Program-made: the position numbers and the translations under genes
Source of the DNA: Acidobacteriota bacterium
Lineage (GTDB): Bacteria > Acidobacteriota > Terriglobia > Terriglobales > Acidobacteriaceae
DNA: 62,739 nt
Assembly (NCBI GenBank): GCA_013285705.1
Contig: JABDHA010000009.1
Span: 1-62,739 of the forward strand
Direction of reading: 5' to 3'
Notes under the pieces: model-generated
Database searches by the model: none
The model's input: only the letters and a program-made list of their open reading frames with translations
Told to the model about the DNA's origin: nothing
Part shown: piece by piece, positions 28,196 through 39,242 of the stretch
Layout: each line of letters begins with the position of its first letter
Numbering within the stretch: position 1 is the stretch's first letter

Positions 28196-29416
28196 ATGAA
28201 CGATTCATCCCTCGCCATCTCTGAAGCACTGCCCCTTGGCTTTCGCTTTGCTGCCGTAAAGGCTGGAATCAAGCCCAGCGGCAAATCCGACTTCGCCGTC
28301 GCCGTAGCCGACACCCCAGCCAGCGCCGCCGCCATGTTTACCAGCAACCGCATCGTCGCCGCGCCCATCATCGTCGGCCGAAGGCATATGGCGCGAAGCG
28401 CAGGACATGTGCGCGCGGTCGTCGTCAACGCGGGCAATGCCAACTGCGCGACCGGTCAGATCGGAATCGAAGCCTGCGAACGCGTCTGCGCAGCCGCAGC
28501 CGAGACCTTTGAATGCGCAGGGCACGAGGTCTTTCCCTCATCCACCGGCATCATCGGCGTTCCCTTGCCCGCGGAAAAACCGATTGCCGCGCTGCCCCAG
28601 GTGGCCGAGTCTCTGGGATCGGCGCCGCGCCACTTCGCGCAATTTGCGCGCGCCATCATGACCACGGACACAAGGCCTAAGACTGCGTACGCGTCGTTGC
28701 GCGTCGACGGCAAGACCGTGCGCATCGCTGGCGTCTGCAAGGGCGCCGGCATGATCCACCCGCAGCTAGTGCCGCATGCCACCATGCTGGTCTACATCTT
28801 CACCGACGCCGCCATCGCGCCCTCTGCGCTCGACAAGATGTTGCAGCAAAGTGTCGAAGTCAGCTTCAATCGCATTTCGATCGACGGCGACACCTCCACC
28901 AACGACACCGTCCTGCTCCTGGCCTCCGGAGCAAGCGGCGCCACCGTCACCGCCGACGACCCGGCATTCTCCGCGTCGCTCGCCAAAGTCTGCACATCGC
29001 TCGCCAAGCAAATCGTGGACGACGGTGAAGGCGTGACGCACGTCGTCGAGTTGCAGATCGAGGGCGCTCCATCGGACCGCGATGCGCTAACGGTAGCGAA
29101 GGCCATCGCCCACTCGCCGCTCGTAAAAACAGCATGGGCCGGGTCCGATCCCAACTGGGGCCGCCTCATGGCCGCCGCCGGCTATTCCGGCGTCGCCATC
29201 GATCCCGATCGAATCAGCATCTGGTTTGGCGAGCAGCAGATTTGCATCAATGGCGGCCGCGTTGCCAACTTCGACGAAGCAGCAGCGCATACGTACCTCA
29301 AGCAGCGCGAATTCACCGTGCGCATGGATCTCGGCATCGGCGCCGGTGCCTGCCGCTTCTGGACAACCGACCTGACCGCCGAATACGTGACCATCAACGC
29401 CGACTATTCCACCTAG
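28196..29416 (+). CDS. argJ: Bifunctional glutamate N-acetyltransferase / N-acetylglutamate synthase
   Basis: ArgJ recycles the acetyl group from N-acetylornithine to glutamate in arginine synthesis and may also use acetyl-CoA. The 406-residue precursor cleaves itself. The nucleophile is T196 in PHATMLVYIFTD, where most members have NMATML, so the residues just before the cleavage differ from the commonest form. NAGNANC, SSTGIIG and SDPNWGRLMAA are intact. The start at 28196 fits the family; longer in-frame extensions run over the divergent ABC gene. Confidence 0.95.
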   Translation: MNDSSLAISEALPLGFRFAAVKAGIKPSGKSDFAVAVADTPASAAAMFTSNRIVAAPIIVGRRHMARSAGHVRAVVVNAGNANCATGQIGIEACERVCAAAAETFECAGHEVFPSSTGIIGVPLPAEKPIAALPQVAESLGSAPRHFAQFARAIMTTDTRPKTAYASLRVDGKTVRIAGVCKGAGMIHPQLVPHATMLVYIFTDAAIAPSALDKMLQQSVEVSFNRISIDGDTSTNDTVLLLASGASGATVTADDPAFSASLAKVCTSLAKQIVDDGEGVTHVVELQIEGAPSDRDALTVAKAIAHSPLVKTAWAGSDPNWGRLMAAAGYSGVAIDPDRISIWFGEQQICINGGRVANFDEAAAHTYLKQREFTVRMDLGIGAGACRFWTTDLTAEYVTINADYST

Positions 29417-29746
29417 GCAGTACGGATATACAGCAACCCTTATTGGGTTGTCATCCTGAGCGGAGCGAAGGATCTGCTTTTCTACTTGTTGTACGAATGA
29501 TCAGCAAGCCGGGGACTCCATAGAACCAGAGCAGTGTCGCACAAAAGCGGCACTGCCACACAAAGTGTGCAGAGAGCTAAAACCCGCGTCATTGTTGCAT
29601 TTTGTTTTTCCAGGACCCGGTCTTGCACAGACTTTTTCACATTTCTGTTGAAAACTACTTCTTTCCCGGTATTGCTTTCTGAAGAAATACGTGGAAGCCC
29701 GATCTTCAAGCACATTTCTTTTCTTGCGCTACAATTGGCCGAAGAC
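29417..29746. other. Gap of 330 bases with one repeat and short inverted repeats
   Basis: Holds a family A repeat at 29450-29482 and, near 29530-29570, short paired segments (GTGTCGC...GCGGCAC and CACAC...GTGTG). A TACAAT at 29730-29735 lies 11 bases before the next ATG. No coding region is supported. Confidence 0.5.
29450..29482 (+). repeat. Dispersed repeat family A copy
   Basis: GTCATCCTGAGCGGAGCGAA then GGATCTGCTTTTC, downstream of argJ. Confidence 0.85.
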
Positions 29747-30607
29747 ATGGCAACGAAACAGACGAAGAAGACCATTCCAGAGACCGCACCGTCTCTCATC
29801 AGCAACGAAAAATTGCAGCAGATGTACTCCGCGATGCTCAAATGCCGCATCCTGGAAGCGCATGCCAGAGACCTCCGCGGCCGCCTCGCTCTCAAAGGAA
29901 AAGAAGCTGCCGTAGTCGGCGCAACCATCGATCTGCAGCCTGACGACGCTCTCGTCTTCCCGGCAAATGCTGCCGTAGCCGCCTTCCTGAAAGGCGCATC
30001 GCTCAGCTCGCTTTTTGCTCAACTTCAGGCCAAGAACGGCACGCCGAAGCGGAAAGCCGCAACCAGTGCAGCCACTGGCGCGCAAAGCTCCCTTGCCACC
30101 GGCGTAGCCCTGGCACGCGGCACAGCAAAAACCGGCAACGTCACCCTCGCCTTTCTTTCGCAACATCCCGGGCAGTCTCCGACCGGACACGAAGCGCTGT
30201 TGTTCGCCGACGCCCATAAGTTGCCCATCGTGTATGTCGACATCGACGACGGCTCTGAGAACATCTCCGCCGAGGCCTACAGCTTCCCCGTCATCCCGGT
30301 TGACGGCAGCGACGTGGTCGCCGTCTATCGCGTAGCGCACGAATGTATCCTTCGCGCCCGGAAGGGCGGTGGTCCAAGCATCATTGCCTGCAGAGCCTTT
30401 TCTGTAAAGGAATCCACCGGCAGGAGCCAGGATCCGCTGCGCAGCATGGAAAACTATTTATCGCTGAAAGGTCTATCCATGAATGATAAGAAACAGCGCA
30501 TCATTCATACATTTGAGACGGAAATAAAGCAGGCAATCAAAACCGCCGGAAAAACAGCAGCCAGCAAAAAGCCTGCAGATTCGATCCCACATCTCTTTCT
30601 CCTATAA
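29747..30607 (+). CDS. Degenerate E1-alpha-like (thiamine-diphosphate dehydrogenase) protein
   Basis: A protein of 286 residues. Its frame matches E1 alpha subunits of 2-oxoacid dehydrogenases: MLKCRILEAHARDLRGRL..KGKEAAVVGATIDLQPDDAL near the N-terminus, HEALLFADAHKLPIVYVDID in the middle, and YSFPVIPVDGSDVVAVYRVAHECILRARKGGGPSIIACRAF...DPLRSMENYL after it. But the ThDP/Mg motif (GDG about 27 residues before NN) is gone: LAFLSQHPGQSPTGHEAL stands where GDG should be. It is shorter than E1 alpha (about 320-360) and has a Lys/Ala tail. It is probably not catalytic; no E1 beta, E2 or E3 is adjacent. An in-frame ATG at 29534 is an alternative but less likely start. Confidence 0.7.
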   Translation: MATKQTKKTIPETAPSLISNEKLQQMYSAMLKCRILEAHARDLRGRLALKGKEAAVVGATIDLQPDDALVFPANAAVAAFLKGASLSSLFAQLQAKNGTPKRKAATSAATGAQSSLATGVALARGTAKTGNVTLAFLSQHPGQSPTGHEALLFADAHKLPIVYVDIDDGSENISAEAYSFPVIPVDGSDVVAVYRVAHECILRARKGGGPSIIACRAFSVKESTGRSQDPLRSMENYLSLKGLSMNDKKQRIIHTFETEIKQAIKTAGKTAASKKPADSIPHLFLL

Positions 30608-30836
30608 AGATCGCCCATGTAGAAATCAACGTCTCAACCCGTCTGTTCGAGATGTTTTGTCCTTACTTTTTGTAATCTGACAGTATCTCTTTGCATTCAA
30701 CTCCACGAACGGCGCTTGTCATCATGGGTCGCTTCATCTAGCCTTAAGTTGCAGCCGTTACCATAGATAACTCCGCTCCTCCGCAATTTGAGTTCTCTGC
30801 GGAAAAGGATCGATACCCAAACTGTTCGAGGTGTGA

Positions 30837-32669
30837 GTGAGATTTGTCCCGAAATTGCTTCCCCGAAAATTCATTGCTTTGACCTGTTTTTTTTCGGCAC
30901 TTAGTTTTCCGCTGCAATCCGCACTGTCTCAGGAACATATCGACCAGAAGATCGCCGCTGACACCGCGGTCGACGGCGGAACACCGCAGCAACCCATCCC
31001 GCCGAACTACAAGCCGGCAGCGCCGATCACCAACATCAGTACCCTCGGTTCCACATATATCCCTATGGATAGCTGGGTCTATCCCGCGCTGAGCCGCCTG
31101 CAGGGCCTGGGGTATCTGGATACCGCATTTCTCGGCTTGCGCCCCTGGACGCGGCTGAGCATTCTGCACATGTTGCAGCACACTGCAGACAACATCGATG
31201 CGGACAACAACAATCAGGAGGCGCGGGATATCTATCTCAGCGTCCTGCACGAGGTCGCCCCTGGACTCGAAAACAATTTTGGGAACCGCACCGTTCACGC
31301 TGAATTTGAGAGCGCCTACACGATACTCCGTGGCATCACCGACACGCCGCTTCGCGACAGCTTCCATCTCGGCCAAACCATTGTCAATGACTACGGACGC
31401 CCCTACCAGGCGGGATTCAACAATTACACGGGCTTCAGCGCCCGGAGTGAAGCCGGACGCTTCGCCCTGTACTTCCGCGGCGAATACCAGCACGCACCCA
31501 GCGCCGCAGGATACTCGCCTGCGTTGTTCGCTTATCTCTCAAATCTCGATTTTGGCATCCCGATCGCAACGAACCCCAATCAGGCCACCATTCCGCTCGG
31601 CCCGATTGCTTCTACCGACACATTTCGCGTGATGGAGGCCAACATCTCCTACCACATTCTCGGACATGACATCTCCTTCGGGAAAAACGATCACTGGTGG
31701 GCACCAAATCAGAGCAGCAGCTTTGCCTGGAGCACGAACGCCGAAAACATCTACGCATTTCAGATTGACCGCTCGGAACCGCTGCGCATTCCCCTGCTTT
31801 CACGCTTGACAGGACCATTCCGTTACGACTTTTTTGTCGGCAGCCTCAAGGGCCACACCGCCCCCAACGAGCCCTGGGTGCATGCGGAGAAGATCAGCTT
31901 CAAACCAACCGAAAATCTTGAATTCGGTTTCGAGCGGACCGTCATCTGGGGCGGCAGAGACCACGTCCCTATCACCATTCATAGCTTCTTGAAGAGCTTC
32001 TTCAGCTTTCAAAACGTATCCGGCGCAGAGAAGGTGTCGCGCGACGATCCTGGCGCCCGCTTCGGCACCTTCGACTTCTCCTATCGCCTGCCATTTATGC
32101 GCAAGTGGCTCACCATCTACACGGATTCGCTCTCACACGACGACGTGAGCCCCATCAGCGCGCCGCGCCGCTCAGGATATATGCCGGGCATCTATCTATC
32201 GCATTTTCCCGGCCTCGATAAGCTCGACCTGCGCGTAGAAGGCGGCACCACGGACACCGTCAGCACCGGCGGTCCCAATTTTCTTTACAACGAAAGCATT
32301 CAGAAACAGGGCTACACCAATAAAGGCTTCATCATGGGCAGCTGGCTTGGACGTCAATCCACAGGCGGGCAGGCATGGCTAACCTGGCATCTGTCACCAC
32401 AGGAGCAGATGCAGTTCAGCTACCGCACAGACAAGGTACCCCAGTCATTTACCAATTCCCATGGAGTTGTGAAAGGATTTCTGCCCGGTGGCGTCACGCA
32501 GAACGATTATCAGTTCAATGTCGTCAAGCGCATTCATAAGGACATTGAACTGAACGGCTTCGTGCAGTATGAACGCTGGGTTGCGCCCATCTACAAGCCC
32601 GGTCCGCAGAGTGACACCACAGCCCAGGTCCAGATCACCTGGTACCCGCAAGAAAAGAAAATCTTCTAG
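30837..32669 (+). CDS. Wzi-family capsule-assembly outer-membrane protein
   Basis: A protein of 610 residues with a signal peptide (FIALTCFFSALSFPLQSALS). From about residue 60 on (STYIPMDSWVYPALSRLQGLGYLD) it alternates hydrophobic and polar residues as in a beta-barrel. Segments such as FEFGFERTVIWGGR and FDFSYRLPFMRKWLTIYTDSLSHD resemble Wzi proteins, which hold capsular polysaccharide at the surface. The start is a GTG at 30837 with GAGG upstream. No other capsule genes are here. Confidence 0.8.
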   Translation: MRFVPKLLPRKFIALTCFFSALSFPLQSALSQEHIDQKIAADTAVDGGTPQQPIPPNYKPAAPITNISTLGSTYIPMDSWVYPALSRLQGLGYLDTAFLGLRPWTRLSILHMLQHTADNIDADNNNQEARDIYLSVLHEVAPGLENNFGNRTVHAEFESAYTILRGITDTPLRDSFHLGQTIVNDYGRPYQAGFNNYTGFSARSEAGRFALYFRGEYQHAPSAAGYSPALFAYLSNLDFGIPIATNPNQATIPLGPIASTDTFRVMEANISYHILGHDISFGKNDHWWAPNQSSSFAWSTNAENIYAFQIDRSEPLRIPLLSRLTGPFRYDFFVGSLKGHTAPNEPWVHAEKISFKPTENLEFGFERTVIWGGRDHVPITIHSFLKSFFSFQNVSGAEKVSRDDPGARFGTFDFSYRLPFMRKWLTIYTDSLSHDDVSPISAPRRSGYMPGIYLSHFPGLDKLDLRVEGGTTDTVSTGGPNFLYNESIQKQGYTNKGFIMGSWLGRQSTGGQAWLTWHLSPQEQMQFSYRTDKVPQSFTNSHGVVKGFLPGGVTQNDYQFNVVKRIHKDIELNGFVQYERWVAPIYKPGPQSDTTAQVQITWYPQEKKIF

Positions 32670-32706
32670 CGACCACTCCGGATGGCAGCCACCTAAGAAG
32701 TGCGCT

Positions 32707-32739
32707 GTCATCCTGAGCGCAGCGAAGGATTTGCTTTTG
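32707..32739 (+). repeat. Dispersed repeat family A copy
   Basis: GTCATCCTGAGCGCAGCGAA then GGATTTGCTTTTG. A related fragment CTGCCCTGAGCGAAGTCGAA follows near 32803, and GTCATCCTGACTCATCCTGA near 32863. Confidence 0.8.
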
Positions 32740-32889
32740 CTTCGAGCAGCACGAAAAGGGGGGCGCCATCTTCGCGCCCTGTATTTGGGCGCTAAGAGCC
32801 TGCCCTGAGCGAAGTCGAAGGGTGGGAAAGCAACAACCCAGGCCCGCAAAAGCCTGTCATCCTGACTCATCCTGACACTGAATAAAAAT

Positions 32890-32947
32890 GAGAGGGAAGA
32901 ACCTCAACGATGTATGCAGCACAACATCGCTGGGATTCTTCCCTCTC
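32890..32947. repeat. Inverted pair of family B repeat tails (long hairpin)
   Basis: Arms 32890-32913 and 32924-32947 are inverted repeats that match at 21 of 24 positions around a 10-base loop. Each arm contains the AGGGAAGAA...CGATG tail of family B. It lies between the convergent Wzi gene and gpmI and could act as a two-way terminator. Confidence 0.8.
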
Positions 32948-32965
32948 GCGTCTAAAGAAAGAAAA

Positions 32966-34576
32966 CTAACCGATACGCAACCGCAAATCTCCGCCAGTCA
33001 TCTGTTTCGGCTGATCGATCCCGAGCATTCCAAGAATCGTGGGCGAGATGTCGCGCAGCGAGCCCGCTGGATTCAGCGAATAGTTCCTCGCATCCTCGCT
33101 GACCAGAATGAACGGCACCGGGTTGGTGGTATGCGCCGTATGCGGGCCGCCCGTCACCGGATCGACCATCATCTCAGCATTGCCGTGGTCCGCAGTGATC
33201 AGCAGCGATCCACCCCGCTGGCGAATGGACTGATAAATCTGCCCCAGGCAAGCATCCACCGTTTCGACACCCTTGATCGTAGGTGCCAGTTGTCCCGAGT
33301 GCCCCACCATATCGGCATTCGCAAAATTCACGACAACCAGATCGAAGGCCGTGTCTTCGACTGCCTTCACCACCGCGTCAGCAATACCTGCGGCGCTCAT
33401 CTCCGGTGCAAGATCATACGTCGCCACCTTCTGCGACGGCACAAGCACCCGGTCTTCTCCCGGAAACGGCGTCTCAATCCCGCCGTTGAAGAAGTACGTC
33501 ACGTGCGCATACTTCTCCGTCTCGGCCACACGCAGATTGCGCAGGTTCGCCTGCGCCAGCAGATTGGCCAGCAGGTTCTCCATCGATTCCGGCAGGATGA
33601 TCATGGGCAGCGTGAAGTGCTTGTCATACTGCGTCATGCAGACGTAGTGCAGGTTCTTCGGCACCTCGCTGCGCGGAATCGCCTCATCCAGCTCCGCTGC
33701 ATCGATCAGCTCGCGGCCACCTTCCTTGGTGAAATTGCTGTTGCGCGCAAGCACCCGGGTGATCTGCCGCGCGCGGTCCGCGCGGTAATTGAACATGATG
33801 CAGACATCCTCATCGCGAATCACGGCATGCGGATGGCCCTGCTCATCTGTAACTACGAACGGCACAATAAACTCATCCGTGATCCCATTGTTATAAAGCT
33901 CTTTCACGCGCGCGACCGGGTCCTGATACGCGCCGCCTTCTGCGCGGCTCGTCACCATCGCGTCGAAGGCCTTCTTCTCGCGCTCCCAACGGCGGTCGCG
34001 GTCCATCGCATAGTAGCGTCCGGAAACGGAAGCGATCCTGCCGATGCTGTACTCGCGCATCTTCTGTTCGAGAGCCGCCAGGTATCCGGCGCCATTGGTC
34101 GGAGACGTATCGCGTCCATCCATGAACGCATGGACGAAGACCTGCTCCAGGCCATGCTGCTTTGCAGCCTTCAGCAGCGCATAGAGATGCGCCTGATGAG
34201 AATGCACGCCGCCATCGGAGAGCAGTCCAAACAGATGGAGCTGCCGCCCTCCATCGCGCGCCCGCTTCATCGCCTCCGCAATCACCGGGTGCGTGAAAAA
34301 ATCGCCGCTGGCGATCAGCGCGTCGATGCGCGTCATATCCATCTGCACAACGCGCCCCGCGCCGATGTTCAGGTGCCCTACTTCGCTATTGCCCATCTGT
34401 CCGTCGGGAAGGCCGACGAAATGATCCGAAGCGTGCAGCAGCGTATTCGGATACTCGGCAAGCAGTTTGTCATAGATCGGCTTGCGAGCCAGGGCAATCG
34501 CATTATTTTCAATCTGCGGGCGATAGCCCCATCCATCCAGAATCGTAAGGACCAGCGGCCTTTTGTGAATCGACAA
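32966..34576 (-). CDS. gpmI: Phosphoglycerate mutase, 2,3-bisphosphoglycerate-independent
   Basis: Interconverts 3- and 2-phosphoglycerate in glycolysis through a phosphoserine intermediate with two metal ions. The protein is 536 residues. The first metal site [11 protein letters not shown] and the nucleophile serine in [15 protein letters not shown] are present; other metal ligands appear in [13 protein letters not shown] and [11 protein letters not shown]. The start is a TTG at 34574-34576, chosen because GAGGAG lies seven bases upstream and the family begins a few residues before TILDGWG. The in-frame ATG at 34672 would add 32 unconserved residues. eno is 0.9 kb away. Confidence 0.95.
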   Translation of the reverse strand: MSIHKRPLVLTILDGWGYRPQIENNAIALARKPIYDKLLAEYPNTLLHASDHFVGLPDGQMGNSEVGHLNIGAGRVVQMDMTRIDALIASGDFFTHPVIAEAMKRARDGGRQLHLFGLLSDGGVHSHQAHLYALLKAAKQHGLEQVFVHAFMDGRDTSPTNGAGYLAALEQKMREYSIGRIASVSGRYYAMDRDRRWEREKKAFDAMVTSRAEGGAYQDPVARVKELYNNGITDEFIVPFVVTDEQGHPHAVIRDEDVCIMFNYRADRARQITRVLARNSNFTKEGGRELIDAAELDEAIPRSEVPKNLHYVCMTQYDKHFTLPMIILPESMENLLANLLAQANLRNLRVAETEKYAHVTYFFNGGIETPFPGEDRVLVPSQKVATYDLAPEMSAAGIADAVVKAVEDTAFDLVVVNFANADMVGHSGQLAPTIKGVETVDACLGQIYQSIRQRGGSLLITADHGNAEMMVDPVTGGPHTAHTTNPVPFILVSEDARNYSLNPAGSLRDISPTILGMLGIDQPKQMTGGDLRLRIG

Positions 34577-34681
34577 CTCGTTCTCCTCGTTTGGCTCTCG
34601 TGCAAAAATTTCGGTGCGCTTTGCCTGGGCGCCGCAATCAAGGCATCGCCGCAAAGCTTTGTAAAGGTACACACCCGGCAG

Positions 34682-34740
34682 GCGAGGGCTTCAGCCCTCG
34701 CAAAAAAGAGATCAATCAATCAGGCTTGAGCCGCTGAGGC
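34682..34740 (+). repeat. Dispersed repeat family C copy
   Basis: GCGAGGGCTTCAGCCCTCGC, then a looser second half ending GGCTTGAGCCGCTGAGGC. It sits between DUF2059 and gpmI. Confidence 0.65.
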
Positions 34741-34763
34741 ACAGCCTTTCCAAAATCCCGCAA

Positions 34764-35387
34764 CTACTGTTTCTGAGGTGTAGTCGTCGAAGGACTCGGC
34801 TGTGTGTTCAGCGAAGGCTTCACCTGCTGTTGCTGGTGCTCCTGCATATATTTCTGCTGCGCCGCTTCGATCTCCGGCTTGTGGCGCTCGATCACGTCCT
34901 TCGCCGTCTGCTGCGCAATCTGCACGGAAGAGCGCTGCATCTCCGTCATCATGTAAGGCTGCGCCGTTACCAGATGCTGACCGGCAGGCGACTTGTAGAA
35001 CTCGATGACCTTGGCTGCATCCTCAGTGGAAAGATATTTGGGATAAATCTCTGCGGCATGCGACTCGAGATCGGCATTCTGCAGGCTTTTCTCGAGATCG
35101 TCCACTACGTCCTGAGGGATGTACGGAGGAAATTGACTGCGGTAAAACTGCATCGCGTTGGAAACGATGCGCTTCTGCATCGCAGGCGCGCCAGTAAGCT
35201 CCTGCATTTCCTTGATCTGTGTCGCTGTAATCGGATTTGTCGGGGGCTTAATGGCTGGCTCAGCAGCGGTCGATGGCTGTTGAGGCGTGGGCGATGCCTG
35301 TTTGGATGTCGCCGGTGTAGCTGCCTGCTGTGCAAATGCTGAAACAGCAAATACCACAGTGCATGCAGCCGTTTGAAGAATTTTCAT
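34764..35387 (-). CDS. DUF2059 exported protein
   Basis: A protein of 207 residues. After a signal peptide (ILQTAACTVVFAVSAFAQ) comes a Pro/Gln/Ala linker (residues 20-52) and a DUF2059 helical domain (residues 53-165): ELTGAPAMQKRIVSNAMQFY..., YPKYLSTEDAAKVIEFYKSPAGQHLVTAQPYMM. The family has no known function and often sits near housekeeping genes. The tail is Gln-rich. It lies between eno and gpmI on the same strand, so these three could be read together, but a terminator follows eno. Confidence 0.85.
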   Translation of the reverse strand: MKILQTAACTVVFAVSAFAQQAATPATSKQASPTPQQPSTAAEPAIKPPTNPITATQIKEMQELTGAPAMQKRIVSNAMQFYRSQFPPYIPQDVVDDLEKSLQNADLESHAAEIYPKYLSTEDAAKVIEFYKSPAGQHLVTAQPYMMTEMQRSSVQIAQQTAKDVIERHKPEIEAAQQKYMQEHQQQQVKPSLNTQPSPSTTTPQKQ

Positions 35388-35410
35388 AGTTCACTCCTGA
35401 ATGGATGACA

Positions 35411-35450
35411 AAGCAAAAACGCGCGGATTGCTGTTTCGTCCGCGCGTCTT
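35411..35450 (-). terminator. Intrinsic terminator of eno
   Basis: On the minus strand ACGCGCGGA, an 11-base loop and TCCGCGCGT are followed by TTTTGCTTTG, 18 bases after the eno stop. Confidence 0.8.
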
Positions 35451-35464
35451 TGCTCTCGATTTAC

Positions 35465-37255
<1,791 letters not shown>

Positions 37256-38197
37256 ATGAGAAAGACGGGAACTTCTCTCGCCCTGATTGCGTTTGCCAGC
37301 ACATTGCTGCTGGTGCCTGCAGGCTTTGCCCAGCAGGCTGCCCAGAGCCCCAACACGGGTGTTTCCAATCCGCCGGCGGACGACACAATCACCGTCAGCC
37401 AGGATGATCCGGCTCCCGCACCCAAGCCGTCTCCTGTTGTTGCCGCCGCACCCGCAGCGCCCGTCAATCCACCCGCAACCACCTCTGCGGCCGCGCCCGC
37501 CAGCAATCCTGACGAAGGCATCGTAACGACGCTGCCGTCTTCCGCGAACACACCCGCGCCAGCAACCAGCGCGACGCTCGAAACGCGCCCCGCCTACAAT
37601 CCTGACTCCGACATTGTCGGCTACGTGCCGTCTCCCAACAACGAGCTCGCTGAAGGCACCAACATCCGCGTGCGTCTGCTCGACTCTCTCTCGACAAAAG
37701 AGACGAATGCGGGCACCGCCTTCAAGGCGCAGGTTGCCACCGACGTCTATAAGAACGGCCGTGTCATCATTCCCGCCGGCTCTGAGCTGCGCGGACGCGT
37801 CGTCGGCGTCACCCAGGGTCATCACTTCGGAACAGCGTCTACCCTGCGCCTGCGTCCCGACGTCGTCATTCTCCCCGATGGCACCGCCTACCACCTTTTC
37901 GCACAGGTCATAGAATCAAAAGCTCCCAACACGCGGACAGACAGTGAAGGCGGCATCCAGCCTTCATCGCACCTGAAGAAAGACGCTATCGAATACGGCG
38001 CGGGCGTAGGTACAGGAGCCTTGGTCGGTGCAAAGATTGCCGGAGTTCACGGCGCGGTGATCGGCTCTCTCGTAGGCGCCGGCGTCATCACCGTGCATAT
38101 GATGATGCAGCACCCTGAAATGGCGGAAGTGCCAAAAGGCTCCATCGTAACCTTCAGCCTTACCGAGCCGATGGACCTGATGCCAACCCGCAATTAA
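37256..38197 (+). CDS. Exported protein with TrbI/VirB10-like beta domain and glycine-rich membrane segment
   Basis: A protein of 313 residues. The signal peptide (RKTGTSLALIAFASTLLLVPAGFA) is followed by a Pro/Ala linker (residues 25-125). A beta domain at about residues 130-230 (EGTNIRVRLLDSLSTKETNAGTAFKAQVATDVYKNGRVIIPAGSELRGRVVGV) resembles the C-terminal domain of TrbI/VirB10. The next segment (GAGVGTGALVGAKIAGVHGAVIGSLVGAGVITVHMMM) is a glycine-zipper-like hydrophobic stretch. No type IV secretion genes are nearby, so the function is unknown. The ATG at 37256 is chosen for the GGAG six bases before it; ATG 37244 and GTG 37241 are alternatives. Confidence 0.7.
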   Translation: MRKTGTSLALIAFASTLLLVPAGFAQQAAQSPNTGVSNPPADDTITVSQDDPAPAPKPSPVVAAAPAAPVNPPATTSAAAPASNPDEGIVTTLPSSANTPAPATSATLETRPAYNPDSDIVGYVPSPNNELAEGTNIRVRLLDSLSTKETNAGTAFKAQVATDVYKNGRVIIPAGSELRGRVVGVTQGHHFGTASTLRLRPDVVILPDGTAYHLFAQVIESKAPNTRTDSEGGIQPSSHLKKDAIEYGAGVGTGALVGAKIAGVHGAVIGSLVGAGVITVHMMMQHPEMAEVPKGSIVTFSLTEPMDLMPTRN

Positions 38198-38226
38198 ACC
38201 TCCGCAGTTCAAAATCGATTGACCAC

Positions 38227-38256
38227 AAAGGCCCTCGCATAACGAGGGCCTTTACA
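38227..38256 (+). terminator. Intrinsic terminator of the exported TrbI-like protein gene
   Basis: AAAGGCCCTCG-CATAA-CGAGGGCCTTT followed by ACATTT, 30 bases after the stop codon. Confidence 0.75.
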
Positions 38257-38261
38257 TTTGG

Positions 38262-38366
38262 ACAGAAGCAATGGCCTTGAGTAGGAAGCACTGGCATTTT
38301 GGTAGAAGCACCGGCCTTCAGGCCGGTGAAATCGGGCAAAGCATTCCACGGGCTTTGGCCTCGGGG
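38262..38366 (+). repeat. Family C repeat preceded by partial heads
   Basis: Heads at about 38263 (AGAAGCAATGGCC), 38282 (TAGGAAGCACTGGC) and 38302 (GTAGAAGCACCGGCC) occur about every 20 bases; only the last continues into the full unit with GGCCGGTGAAA and GGGCTTTGGCCTCGGGG. Confidence 0.7.
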
Positions 38367-38390
38367 ATTTTCTCCGCGTCCCGGAAAGAG

Positions 38391-38396
38391 TAAACT
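38391..38396 (+). promoter_or_regulatory. Candidate -10 box of a leaderless AraC-family gene
   Basis: TAAACT ends six bases before the ATG; no Shine-Dalgarno. Confidence 0.4.
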
Positions 38397-38402
38397 CCCG
38401 CC

Positions 38403-39224
38403 ATGCCATCCCTGCGCTATACACCGCCTCCACCCTTAGCGCAGTTCGTTCAATGCTTCTGGTACTGGGACGGAATCCCCGCAGGCACTCACACGCATGA
38501 ACGCCTCATGCCGAACGGTGAAGCCGCCGTCATCTTCAACCTGCGCGACGATCCCATTCGCATCTATCACTCAGACGACATAAGCCGCTTCGACACCCAC
38601 GGACACGCCGTCGTCTCCGGCGCCCGCACCAATTACTTCGTCATCGACACCGCGGAGCAGGAGCGTGTCGTCGGCATCGAGTTCAACCCTGGAGGCGCAT
38701 TCCCCTTCTTCCGCGCGCCCATCGATGAGATGGAAAATGCATCGATCGCACTTGACGATCTCTGGCGCACACGAGCCGCCGAGCTCCGCGAGCGCATGCT
38801 CTCCGCCGCCTCCATCGCAGCAATGTTCCGAATCCTCGAACAAGACCTGCTCGCGCAACTCGCGCGCCCATTGGAGTGGCACCCAGCCGTAGCCTATGCG
38901 CTCCATCACGTTTGCCGCGCGCCTCACATCGCCACCGTCGCTGCACTCACGGAAAAAATCGGCCTCAGCCCGCGCCGTTTCATCGAGCTCTTTCGCCAGC
39001 AGGTCGGACTCACGCCGAAAGCCTTCTGCCGCGTGCGCCGCTTCCAGCAGGCCCTCAACACGGTACATGGCGCCCGGCAAGTCGATTGGGCACAGGTCGC
39101 ACTCGATTGCGGCTACTACGACCAGCCCCATTTCATCCACGACTTCCAATCCTTCTCCGGCATGACCCCCTCCGCCTACCTCGCCGCCGCCACGCCCCAC
39201 CTGAATCACGTTCCCATCGTCTAG
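38403..39224 (+). CDS. AraC-family transcriptional regulator with DUF6597-type sensor
   Basis: A protein of 273 residues. The N-terminal half (RYTPPPPLAQFVQCFWYWDG...HERLMPNGEAAVIFNLRDD...VGIEFNPGGAFPFFRAP) matches the DUF6597 sensor that goes with many AraC proteins in this group. The C-terminal AraC domain has two helix-turn-helix units (IATVAALTEKIGLSPRRFIELFRQQVGLTPKAF and WAQVALDCGYYDQPHFIHDFQSFSGMTPSAYL). The inducer and targets are unknown. The start looks leaderless. Confidence 0.9.
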   Translation: MPSLRYTPPPPLAQFVQCFWYWDGIPAGTHTHERLMPNGEAAVIFNLRDDPIRIYHSDDISRFDTHGHAVVSGARTNYFVIDTAEQERVVGIEFNPGGAFPFFRAPIDEMENASIALDDLWRTRAAELRERMLSAASIAAMFRILEQDLLAQLARPLEWHPAVAYALHHVCRAPHIATVAALTEKIGLSPRRFIELFRQQVGLTPKAFCRVRRFQQALNTVHGARQVDWAQVALDCGYYDQPHFIHDFQSFSGMTPSAYLAAATPHLNHVPIV

Positions 39225-39242
39225 ATATCCCCTCGTGACTTT

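Noticed and set aside
32888-34729. A 613-codon open frame antisense to gpmI
   Set aside because: It runs over the entire conserved gpmI sequence, has no family similarity in its translation and no ribosome-binding site; long antisense frames are common in GC-rich genes.
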